Shown one piece after another: positions 5,706 to 12,057 of a stretch of DNA of 14,508 bases. The DNA comes from HGM04593 sp045634085 (GTDB taxonomy: Bacteria; Bacteroidota; Bacteroidia; Bacteroidales; Bacteroidaceae). The translations under genes and the position numbers were made by a program. Under the pieces are notes generated by a model. That model worked only from the letters and a program-made list of their open reading frames with translations. It did not search any database and was not told the origin of the DNA. Each line of letters starts with the position of its first letter. The first letter of the stretch is position 1. Location of the stretch: contig JAZQZM010000078.1 in NCBI GenBank assembly GCA_045634085.1, forward strand, positions 1-14,508. Direction: 5' to 3'.

Positions 5706-6821
5706 TTACTTGGCCTCATCGGAGAACTCCATGAGGAACGCTTTGATGAAACCGTCAATCTTGCCGTCCATTACACCGCCTACATCCGATGTCTGGTAAT
5801 TTGTACGGTGGTCCTTCACGCGGCGGTCATCGAATACATAGCTTCGTATCTGTGAGCCCCATTCGATTTTCTTCTTTCCGGCCTCTACCTTTGCCTGCTC
5901 TTCCATGCGGTGCTGCATCTCCTTGTTGTAGAGGATTGAACGCAACTGACGCATCGCATTCTCCTTGTTCTTGGGCTGGTCGCGGGTCTCGGTATTCTCG
6001 ATGAGAATCTCTTCCTCGGCACCAGTGTACGGGTCCTTATACTGATAGCGCAGACGTACACCCGACTCCACCTTGTTCACGTTCTGTCCACCGGCACCGC
6101 CGCTTCGGAAAGTATCCCATGATATGCGTGCAGGCTCAACAACAACCTCAATGCTGTCATCGACAAGCGGAGTAACGAACACCGAGCTGAACGATGTCAT
6201 TCGCTTGCCCTGTGCGTTGTACGGGCTCACACGTACAAGGCGGTGAACGCCGTTCTCGCCCTTGCGGTAACCGTATCCGTATGGACCCTTGAGCTCCAGT
6301 GTAACTGTCTTTATACCTGCATCCTCGGCCTGCTGACGGTTGGCAAGGGTAACCTTGTATCCGTTGGCCTCGGCCCAGCGCATGTACATACGCATGAGCA
6401 TGCTTGCCCAGTCCTGAGCCTCGGTACCGCCGGCACCTGAGTTAATCTTGAGTACGCAGTCCATGTCATCGGCCTCGCCGCGGAGCATGTTCTTGAGCTC
6501 AAGCTCCTCTACAGCAGTGAGTGCGCGTGCATATGCGTCGTCCACCTCATGCTCCTCAACCATCTCCTCACGGTAGAGTTCCATAGCCATCTCGGCCTCC
6601 TCGGTACGGTTCTTCACCTCCTTGTAGCCGTCAATCCAGCCCTGAAGAGCCTTTACTTTCTTCATCTGAGCCTCTGCCTCCTTGGCGTTGTCCCAGAATC
6701 CTGGAGCCTGAGTGCGAAGCTGCTCCTCCTCTACCTGAATAATCTTCTCGTCAATGGCTAGGTACTGTCTCAGCGCCTCGGTGCGCTCCTTTATATCCTT
6801 GAGTTGGTCGGCTGTAATCAT
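5706..6821 (-). CDS. prfB: Peptide chain release factor 2 (RF2)
   Basis: 371 residues, full length. RF2 reads UGA and UAA stop codons in the ribosomal A site and triggers peptide release. Visible: the N-terminal coiled domain (1-100) containing RTQAPGFWDN (36-45), the codon-recognition domain with SPYNAQGKRMTSF (199-211), and the catalytic GGQ (244-246) in SGGAGGQNVNK. The C-terminus is normal (HRTNYQTSDVGGVMDG). The stop-recognition tripeptide is SPY where E. coli has SPF, a conservative change I recall as usual in Bacteroidetes. Many bacterial prfB genes carry a +1 programmed frameshift at an in-frame UGA near codon 25. Here the matching stretch (around 21-24, YLAID) is read as CTA GCC without any stop, so no frameshift is needed. 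First gene of a two-gene operon with the CYTH gene. Confidence 0.97.
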   Translation of the reverse strand: MITADQLKDIKERTEALRQYLAIDEKIIQVEEEQLRTQAPGFWDNAKEAEAQMKKVKALQGWIDGYKEVKNRTEEAEMAMELYREEMVEEHEVDDAYARALTAVEELELKNMLRGEADDMDCVLKINSGAGGTEAQDWASMLMRMYMRWAEANGYKVTLANRQQAEDAGIKTVTLELKGPYGYGYRKGENGVHRLVRVSPYNAQGKRMTSFSSVFVTPLVDDSIEVVVEPARISWDTFRSGGAGGQNVNKVESGVRLRYQYKDPYTGAEEEILIENTETRDQPKNKENAMRQLRSILYNKEMQHRMEEQAKVEAGKKKIEWGSQIRSYVFDDRRVKDHRTNYQTSDVGGVMDGKIDGFIKAFLMEFSDEAK

Positions 6822-6851
6822 CTGTCTTATATATCTTTTTGAAATTCTGCG

Positions 6852-6882
6852 CGAAGATACAACGATATTCAGAAATAAGCAA
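6852..6882 (-). promoter_or_regulatory. Promoter of prfB
   Basis: Minus strand: CTTG ending at 6880, 20-bp spacer, TATCTTCG at 6852-6859. This -7 box differs from TAnnTTTG by one base. The same TATCTTCGCGC string occurs before the SpmAB gene (10173-10180), which supports it as a real variant box. Confidence 0.5.
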
Positions 6883-6953
6883 GTCTGCGCGCGCGTAAAG
6901 GTCGTTTATGGGTATTCTCATTCCCCGCTGTTGATAAAATGTAACCGTTTGGC

Positions 6954-6985
6954 TTTGAAAATGGGCTGTTGATGTTGTACCTTTG
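6954..6985 (+). promoter_or_regulatory. Promoter of the argE operon
   Basis: TTTG at 6954-6957, 20-bp spacer and TACCTTTG at 6978-6985 match the Bacteroidetes consensus exactly. Transcription near 6991 would leave about 22 nt before the ATG at 7013. A second TAnnTTTG-like box (TATTTTTG, 7004-7011) is too near the start codon to be likely. Confidence 0.7.
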
Positions 6986-7012
6986 CAGGCGATATAAAGA
7001 TTGTATTTTTGT

Positions 7013-8086
7013 ATGAACATAAGTGAATCGAATATAAATCAGGCTGTCGAGCTGTTGAAAGTGTTGATAAGTGTCCCTTCACTCAGCCGTGAGGAGGGTG
7101 ATGCAACCGACAAACTGCAGCTTTTTATTGAACGTGGTGCTCCGGTGCAGTGCGAGATACACCGTCATCTAAACAACCTATGGTGTGTGGCTCCCGGGTT
7201 CGATGCTTCACGTCCAACACTTATGCTCGATGCACATATCGACACAGTAAAGCCCGTCAGCGGCTGGAGCAAGCATCCATTCACACCCATAGTGGAGGGT
7301 GACAGAATCTACGGCCTTGGCAGCAATGACGACGGCGCATCGCTTGTGACACTGTTGCAGGTATTCTACAAGATATGCCAGAGCAAGCAGAGTTATAATA
7401 CAATCTTTGTGGCTTCGGCCGAGGAGGAGGTTTCGGGCAAGAACGGAATAGAGTCCCTAATGAAGCATCTGCCTCCAATCAGCTGTGCAATAATAGGTGA
7501 ACCCACAAGCATGCATCCTGCTGTTGCCGAGAAGGGGCTCATGGTGCTCGACTGTGTGGCAAAAGGTGTTTCGGGGCATGCCGCGCGCAACGAGGGTGTC
7601 AATGCCATATACAATGCCATGAACGACATCGAGTGGTTCCGTAACCACAAGCTTCCGAAGAGATCGCAGCTTTTCGGCGATGTTAAGATGACCGTGACCC
7701 AGATAAATGCCGGTACACAGCACAATGTAATCCCTGACAACTGCAGTTATGTGGTTGATGTGCGCAGCAACGAGTGCTACTCGAACCGCGAACTTCTCGA
7801 TATAATAAAGAGCAGTGTTAAAAGTGAGGTCAATGCGCGTTCAACACGTCTCAACTCATCTTCAATTTCATTGGAGCATCCGCTTGTAAAGCGTGCTATG
7901 GAACTCGGACGCAGGCCTTACGGTTCTCCAACCCTCTCGAATCAGGCTCTTATTGATGTACCCACGCTAAAGATAGGTCCTGGCGATACAGCGCGTTCAC
8001 ACACAGCAAACGAGTATGTCCTTATAAGTGAGATACGTGAGGGTATGCAGCTGTTTGTGGATATGCTCGATGGATTGAAACTCTGA
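7013..8086 (+). CDS. argE: M20 metallopeptidase, ArgE-type N-acyl-ornithine/citrulline deacetylase
   Basis: 357 residues from the ATG at 7013; an upstream in-frame TTG (7001) would add only MYFC and is unlikely. The enzyme removes an acyl group from an arginine-pathway intermediate in the cytoplasm. Bacteroides relatives are known to use N-succinyl- or N-acetyl-citrulline rather than ornithine, so that substrate is likely here, by family resemblance only. Metal site of the M20 family: H75 in LDAHIDTV (with D77), D106 in GLGSNDDGAS, catalytic E137/E138 in AEEEVSG, E163 in IGEPTSM, and a C-terminal His in RSHTANEY. The lid domain carries GHAARNEGVNAIYNA and INAGTQHNVIPD. All are present, so it should be active. 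It is followed 19 nt later by a DUF2752 gene. No other arg genes are in the window. Confidence 0.85.
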   Translation: MNISESNINQAVELLKVLISVPSLSREEGDATDKLQLFIERGAPVQCEIHRHLNNLWCVAPGFDASRPTLMLDAHIDTVKPVSGWSKHPFTPIVEGDRIYGLGSNDDGASLVTLLQVFYKICQSKQSYNTIFVASAEEEVSGKNGIESLMKHLPPISCAIIGEPTSMHPAVAEKGLMVLDCVAKGVSGHAARNEGVNAIYNAMNDIEWFRNHKLPKRSQLFGDVKMTVTQINAGTQHNVIPDNCSYVVDVRSNECYSNRELLDIIKSSVKSEVNARSTRLNSSSISLEHPLVKRAMELGRRPYGSPTLSNQALIDVPTLKIGPGDTARSHTANEYVLISEIREGMQLFVDMLDGLKL

Positions 8087-8105
8087 TGAACCTGTACGTA
8101 CGAAG

Positions 8106-8474
8106 ATGAAAAAGAGTGTCTGGATTATTTTTGTAGTAATAATGGCAGTTATACTGTACTACTATATCCTTTCTCCCGAGGAAAATTCTTTTTTAATGCT
8201 GCAGTGTCCTTCAAAATTGATTTTTGGAATAGATTGTGCTTTGTGTGGTGGGCAAAGGGCATTGCATGCTGCTTTGCATGGCGATTTTAAGAAGGCATTC
8301 TCATATAATCCGTTCCTGGTGATAGCTTTACCATATATATTGTTGTTCACATATTCATTAGTGTCAAAAAGCCGCCTTGCCGACAAATTATTGAAGATTG
8401 TCGGTAATCAATATGTCGTTATGACATTTTTTGTGTTTATGTTGATATGGACAGTTGTGAGAAATTTCTTGTAA
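8106..8474 (+). CDS. DUF2752 membrane protein
   Basis: 122 residues, the family's usual length. Three hydrophobic segments: about 4-22, 71-86 and 101-118. Between them lies the family signature QCPSKLIFGIDCALCGGQRALHAA (from 33), with CP...G..C..CGG.R, followed by LHGDFKKAFSYNP (57-69). Three cysteines (34, 44 and 47) are conserved in the family and could bind metal or form a disulphide; this is inference. Function is unknown. It starts 19 nt after argE and is probably co-transcribed, although the biology does not obviously link them. Lower G+C than argE, with TTT and ATA codons common. Converges with ybeY, 12 nt between stops, and I see no hairpin there. Confidence 0.85.
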   Translation: MKKSVWIIFVVIMAVILYYYILSPEENSFLMLQCPSKLIFGIDCALCGGQRALHAALHGDFKKAFSYNPFLVIALPYILLFTYSLVSKSRLADKLLKIVGNQYVVMTFFVFMLIWTVVRNFL

Positions 8475-8486
8475 GCCGGTTTTTGC

Positions 8487-8900
8487 TTATATTCTCATTG
8501 CCAGAGCCTTGTTTTCGCAGGCTTCCATAATCTCACGTTCACCCTCACCCTTGTCGTTTATACCGCACAGGTGCAGTATGCCGTGTATTATCACGCGGTG
8601 CAGCTCCTGCTCATATGTGGCGCCAACAAGTTCGCTGTTGCTGTGCACGGTGTCGAGTGAGATGAAAAGGTCGCCGCTGATTATATCATCCTCGCAGTAG
8701 TCGAATGTGATAATGTCGGTGTAGTAGTCGTGCTGCAGATATTCACGGTTCACCTCGAGAATCTTCTCATCATCGCAGAAGATGTAGGCAATGTCGCCCA
8801 CCTTCTTGCCATACTCTGCCGCAACGGCTTTAATCCATGCTGTTGTCTCACGTCTCTTTATTGCGGGCATCTTCACGCCCTCGGTCTGGTAGCTTATCAT
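8487..8900 (-). CDS. ybeY: Endoribonuclease YbeY (rRNA maturation factor)
   Basis: 137 residues. YbeY is a single-strand endoribonuclease involved in 16S rRNA 3' end processing and late ribosome quality control. Typical parts: NREYLQHDYYTDIITFDY (from residue 51), SGDLFISLDTV (75-85) and the metal motif HGILHLCGINDKGEGE (106-121). The usual motif is H-x3-H-x5-H. Here the first two histidines (106 and 110) are present, but the third position (116) is Asp, with Asn before it. I recall the same HLCGIND in other Bacteroidetes, so this looks like a lineage variant with an Asp ligand rather than damage. Start MISYQTEGVKMPAIK was chosen because relatives begin this way. It lies 15 nt after the stop of the SpmAB gene, so one operon. 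Confidence 0.92.
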   Translation of the reverse strand: MISYQTEGVKMPAIKRRETTAWIKAVAAEYGKKVGDIAYIFCDDEKILEVNREYLQHDYYTDIITFDYCEDDIISGDLFISLDTVHSNSELVGATYEQELHRVIIHGILHLCGINDKGEGEREIMEACENKALAMRI

Positions 8901-8915
8901 GACTGTAAAAGTTGT

Positions 8916-10148
8916 TTATCCAAAGAAAATATATGCAAGTATAATTGCTGCAATTATGCCGGCAAGGTCGGCTATTAGGCCACATGCTACGGCATGGCGG
9001 GTCTTCTTTATTCCTACGCTGCCAAAGTATACGGCAAGTATGTAGAATGTCGTGTCGGTAGCACCCTGGAACAGGCATGACAGGCGGCCGGCAAACGAGT
9101 CGGCACCGTATGTGTTCATCGCATCAATCATCATTCCTCGTGCACCGCTGCCGCTCAGCGGTTTCATTATTGCAGTGGGCAGTGCCCCCACGAAATCATT
9201 CCTTAGTCCTACAGCATCGGCACACCATGCTATGCCGTCCATAATCACATCCATGCCGCCTGATGCACGGAACACACCTATTGCGACAAGTATTGCAATG
9301 AGGTAGGGAATAATGCGCACAGCCGTGCCGAATCCCTCTTTTGCACCCTCGATGAATGCCTCGTATACATTTATCCTTGCACGCATGCCGGCAACTATGA
9401 ATAGTATTATTACCGAGAAGAGTATCACGTTTGCAAGGGTGGTAGAGAGAATCTCGATATGTACCTGTGAGAGCTGCATCATCCCCCATGTTCCGCCGGC
9501 AACGAGTGTGCACACGGCAAGCAGGAACAGCAGCATTGTGCCGTTGAAGAGGTTAATGCGCTGGTATATGCTTGTCACAAGTAGTCCCGCGAGTGTCGAC
9601 ACTGTTGTCGCCAGCAGTATCGGTATGAACACATCGGTGGGGTTTGCAGCACCCATCTGTGCGCGGTAAAGCAGCACGGTGATGGGTATGAGTGTTATGC
9701 CCGATGTGTTAAGCACCAGAAACATTATCATGGGGTTGCTTGCCGTGTCCTTCTTGGGGTTCAGTTCCTGCAGTTCCTGCATCGCCTTCAGCCCCATGGG
9801 GGTAGCCGCATTGTCAAGTCCCAACATGTTTGCCGAGAAGTTCATGAACATTGTTCCCATGGCTGGGTGCCCCTTGGGAATGTCCGGGAATATCCTGCAC
9901 AGCACAGGGCTCAGCAGCCTGGCAAGTCCGGCTACAAGGCCACCCTTCTCGCCAATCTTCATTATACCCATCCATAGCGACAGCACACCAGTAAGTCCCA
10001 GGGAAATCTCGAACGCGTTCTTTGCCTGTGCAAAGGTAGAGTCCATTATTGCCGGGAACACTGTCGTGTCACCGCAGAAAATCAGTTTCCCCAGCGCAAT
10101 GACGAACGCCAGAAGAAAGAATGCAATCCAAATATAATTGAGTACCAT
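8916..10148 (-). CDS. SpmA-SpmB fusion (nucleoside-recognition/Gate domain membrane protein)
   Basis: 410 residues, integral membrane protein with about 9-11 hydrophobic helices and two Gate (nucleoside-recognition) halves. The N-terminal half matches SpmA: NFSANMLGLDNAATPMG (103-119) followed by KAMQELQELNP. The C-terminal half matches SpmB: KPLSGSGARGMM (329-340) and QGATDTTFYILAVYFGSVG (361-379) with KKTRHA. In Bacillus these are two separate genes needed for spore-core dehydration. Here one chain holds both, as in other Bacteroidetes annotated as nucleoside recognition or spore maturation proteins. The organism class does not sporulate, so the role must differ; a transporter function is plausible but unproven. 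The substrate is unknown. It leads an operon with ybeY. Confidence 0.85.
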   Translation of the reverse strand: MVLNYIWIAFFLLAFVIALGKLIFCGDTTVFPAIMDSTFAQAKNAFEISLGLTGVLSLWMGIMKIGEKGGLVAGLARLLSPVLCRIFPDIPKGHPAMGTMFMNFSANMLGLDNAATPMGLKAMQELQELNPKKDTASNPMIMFLVLNTSGITLIPITVLLYRAQMGAANPTDVFIPILLATTVSTLAGLLVTSIYQRINLFNGTMLLFLLAVCTLVAGGTWGMMQLSQVHIEILSTTLANVILFSVIILFIVAGMRARINVYEAFIEGAKEGFGTAVRIIPYLIAILVAIGVFRASGGMDVIMDGIAWCADAVGLRNDFVGALPTAIMKPLSGSGARGMMIDAMNTYGADSFAGRLSCLFQGATDTTFYILAVYFGSVGIKKTRHAVACGLIADLAGIIAAIILAYIFFG

Positions 10149-10167
10149 TGTGCTTTTTTATATGTCA

Positions 10168-10434
10168 ATGCGCGAAGATATAAAAACTCTGCGAGAATAC
10201 ACGCATTGTTTTGCAGTGTGGGTTGGAGAAAGGAATGATTCGTTGATATTTACAATGGGAGGTTCTTTCTTTTACGGACAGAAAATACACTCGCCAGAAT
10301 CAAGTTTTGATGAAGAAAGGTTGTTTATCCAGATGATACGCGTAAAAAAGCCTGAGGGTAATTTTGTGAAGACTAAAATAAGTGAGGGTATTTCATTACA
10401 TATGACTCAGGAGAGACGGTTGCTGTTATGGTAA
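10168..10434 (+). CDS. Orphan small protein, 88 residues, function unknown
   Basis: I do not recognise this gene. From the ATG at 10168 it encodes 88 residues beginning MREDIKTLREYTHCFAVWVG; an ATG at 10162 would add two residues, and a TTG at 10138 would overlap the SpmAB start and is unlikely. It is soluble, without signal peptide or membrane helix. It looks like a short beta-rich domain (CFAVWVG, SLIFTMGGSFFYG) followed by charged strands (RLFIQMIRVKKPEG, FVKTKISEG). A strong terminator overlaps its stop codon, which shows that this strand is transcribed. Against it: the start lies only 19 nt from the divergent SpmAB start, and a likely SpmAB promoter box falls inside its first codons. Moderately supported as a real gene. 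Confidence 0.5.
   Translation: MREDIKTLREYTHCFAVWVGERNDSLIFTMGGSFFYGQKIHSPESSFDEERLFIQMIRVKKPEGNFVKTKISEGISLHMTQERRLLLW
10173..10180 (-). promoter_or_regulatory. Possible -7 box of the spmAB-ybeY operon
   Basis: Minus-strand TATCTTCG followed by CGC, identical to the prfB box at 6852-6859, 24 nt before the ATG at 10148. No clear -33 TTG is visible at the 20-bp position. Confidence 0.35.
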
Positions 10435-10447
10435 CCGTCTTTTTTTG
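10414..10447 (+). terminator. Terminator overlapping the stop of the orphan gene
   Basis: Perfect 8-bp stem AGACGGTT (10414-10421) and AACCGTCT (10433-10440), 11-nt loop, followed directly by a T run (10440-10446). The TAA stop (10432-10434) is inside the hairpin. Confidence 0.85.
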
Positions 10448-10508
10448 TTTACAGCTATCTCTCCTTTAATATGATTGACCAATAATATCGTCCATGTCTA
10501 AACTTTTT

Positions 10509-10555
10509 ACATCTGCTGTCTAAAAAATTGACATTTTTAAACAGATGTGTTTTTT
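10509..10555. repeat. Two-tier hairpin upstream of the TolC gene
   Basis: ACATCTG (10509-10515) pairs with CAGATGT (10542-10548), enclosing TGTC (10517-10520) and GACA (10530-10533). It is followed by a T run (10550-10555). It could be a second terminator or an operator; no gene lies between it and the terminator at 10414-10447. Confidence 0.4.
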
Positions 10556-10582
10556 ATAAAGTGTTGAATTTTAATATGTTTT

Positions 10583-10633
10583 ATACTTTGGCACGCTTTT
10601 GGTATATGATATTGTAGAAAGTTACCAAAGTAT
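10583..10633 (+). promoter_or_regulatory. Competing inverted repeats at the TolC start codon
   Basis: ATACTTTGG (10583-10591) is an exact inverted repeat of CCAAAGTAT (10625-10633), which includes the first two bases of the ATG at 10632. A second upstream segment, TTTGGTA (10598-10604), is complementary to TACCAAA (10623-10629). The two cannot pair at once. TATACTTTG (10582-10590) also resembles a -7 box with one base too many. Confidence 0.35.
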
Positions 10634-11963
10634 GAAAAGGATATTAATGACAATTACAGCAGTTTGTATATCGTTTATGGTTGCAACTGCGCAGAAAATG
10701 ACAATGGATGAGTGTATGTCTTATGCGGTTGAACATTCAGTGTCGGTAGGCAAACAGGAGAATGTGCTTGATAATGCCAGAATGAATTATGAACAGTCTA
10801 TAGCATCGTTGTTCCCCTCTGTGTCGGCCAGTGTTTCCGCTTCAACGAATTTTGGCCGTTCAATAGACCCCGAGACGAACAATTATACAACAGTCTCCAC
10901 TTTTGGCAATTCTTATGGTTTGTCGGCATCAATGCCGTTGTTTGCAGGTTTGCGTTATGTAAATGCTATCCGTGCGGCAAAGGTAGCTCGCGACCGTGGT
11001 TATACCGATTTGCAGATATCGCGCGACAAGGTAGCCATGGAGGTGATGAGTGCATACTGCGATGTGTTGTATTATAAAGGTGCTGTAAGGATTGCTGAGG
11101 AGCATTTGTCTGTAGCACGCAAGACATTGCTGCAAGCCCGTAAACTGAATGAGCTGGGGTTGAAGAGTACTGCCGAGGTTGCCGAGGTTGCATCCCAAGA
11201 GGCGAACTACGACTATCTGCTCATTGAGCAGCAGAACAATCTTGCCATGGCATGGATAAGATTGCGCGAGGTTATGAATCTTCCGCAGAACACAGCCATT
11301 GAAGTTACCGAAGTTGGCGACATCATTCCGGTTCAGGAATACGTCCCGGTCAACGATATCATTGAGTATGCCCTTGCCGGTAATGCCCGGGTTGTCTCTT
11401 CGGAACTTGCAGTAAAGGAGTACAAGTTACATTATGCACGTGCAAAGGCAGCGTGGTTTCCTACCATAAGTCTTTCGGCAGGAATCAATACGAGTTATTA
11501 TACCAATTTCGATAACAAGGCTGCATATCCCTCTTTCTCGTCCCAATTCAGAAATAATTTGGGTGAGTATGTCGCACTATCCATGTCAATACCCATTTTT
11601 TCCAATCTCAGCAGCAAGGCCACGGTGCGTTCTTCACGCAACGCTTTGCGCAATGCCGAACTGGAACTGACAGCTACGCGCAACGCCGTGGAGAGTGAGG
11701 TTGTGCAGGCTTGCCGTCGTATGGACAGTTATGTAAAGCTCTATAACCAGGCTGTCAAGAAAGTCGAGGCTTCACAATTGGCATACGATGGTATTGCCGC
11801 AAAATTTGAGAAGGGACTTTCTACGGCAATTGACCTGCAGAGTGCAGCAACAACGTTACTGCAGGCAAAGTCTGATTGTCTGCGTTCAAGATTGCAGTAT
11901 ATGATTGAGAAACGTATGGTCGATTATTATAGCGGCATTCCGTTTGTTGAAGCGGAAAACTGA
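10632..11963 (+). CDS. TolC-family outer-membrane efflux protein
   Basis: 443 residues from the ATG at 10632. An upstream TTG at 10599 would place extra residues before the signal peptide and is rejected. Signal peptide MKRILMTITAVCISFMVATA, cleavage probably after residue 20. TolC proteins form trimeric outer-membrane channels with long periplasmic helical tunnels. The two OEP repeats are visible: the first begins MTMDECMSYAVEHSVSV and contains the helix ending YYKGAVRIAEEHLSVARKTLLQA; the second begins near NDIIEYALAGNARVVSS and contains LSMSIPIFSNLSSKATVRSSRNALRNAELEL. Position-specific FGRSIDPETNNYTT is a periplasm-exposed strand region typical of Bacteroidetes members. Together with the adaptor (94 nt downstream) and permease it forms one export machine. 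Substrate cannot be told. Confidence 0.92.
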   Translation: MKRILMTITAVCISFMVATAQKMTMDECMSYAVEHSVSVGKQENVLDNARMNYEQSIASLFPSVSASVSASTNFGRSIDPETNNYTTVSTFGNSYGLSASMPLFAGLRYVNAIRAAKVARDRGYTDLQISRDKVAMEVMSAYCDVLYYKGAVRIAEEHLSVARKTLLQARKLNELGLKSTAEVAEVASQEANYDYLLIEQQNNLAMAWIRLREVMNLPQNTAIEVTEVGDIIPVQEYVPVNDIIEYALAGNARVVSSELAVKEYKLHYARAKAAWFPTISLSAGINTSYYTNFDNKAAYPSFSSQFRNNLGEYVALSMSIPIFSNLSSKATVRSSRNALRNAELELTATRNAVESEVVQACRRMDSYVKLYNQAVKKVEASQLAYDGIAAKFEKGLSTAIDLQSAATTLLQAKSDCLRSRLQYMIEKRMVDYYSGIPFVEAEN

Positions 11964-12057
11964 AAAGTGAAACGAAGTTTAGACAATGCCGACAGCAGTT
12001 GGTCGTAGGCTTTGTCAAAGGTTAATTATGAAAAGTTGAAGATAAATACAATAAATT
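11964..12057. other. 94-nt spacer between TolC and adaptor genes
   Basis: No terminator and no clear TAnnTTTG promoter, so the adaptor is probably transcribed from the TolC promoter. An ATG at 11984 opens only a 17-codon frame, which I do not call. Confidence 0.4.

Noticed and set aside
5401..5855. Two overlapping plus-strand frames of 107-132 codons
   Set aside because: Shadows of the CYTH gene and prfB; low-complexity composition and no promoter.
7393..7740. Minus-strand frame of 115 codons
   Set aside because: Antisense to the conserved M20 metal-site region of argE.
9313..10137. Plus-strand frames of 118 and 152 codons
   Set aside because: Antisense to the SpmAB membrane helices; hydrophobic runs are mirror images of the real gene.
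10599..10631. TTG start 33 nt upstream of the TolC ATG
   Set aside because: Would put 11 extra residues before a textbook signal peptide; ATG 10632 is preferred.
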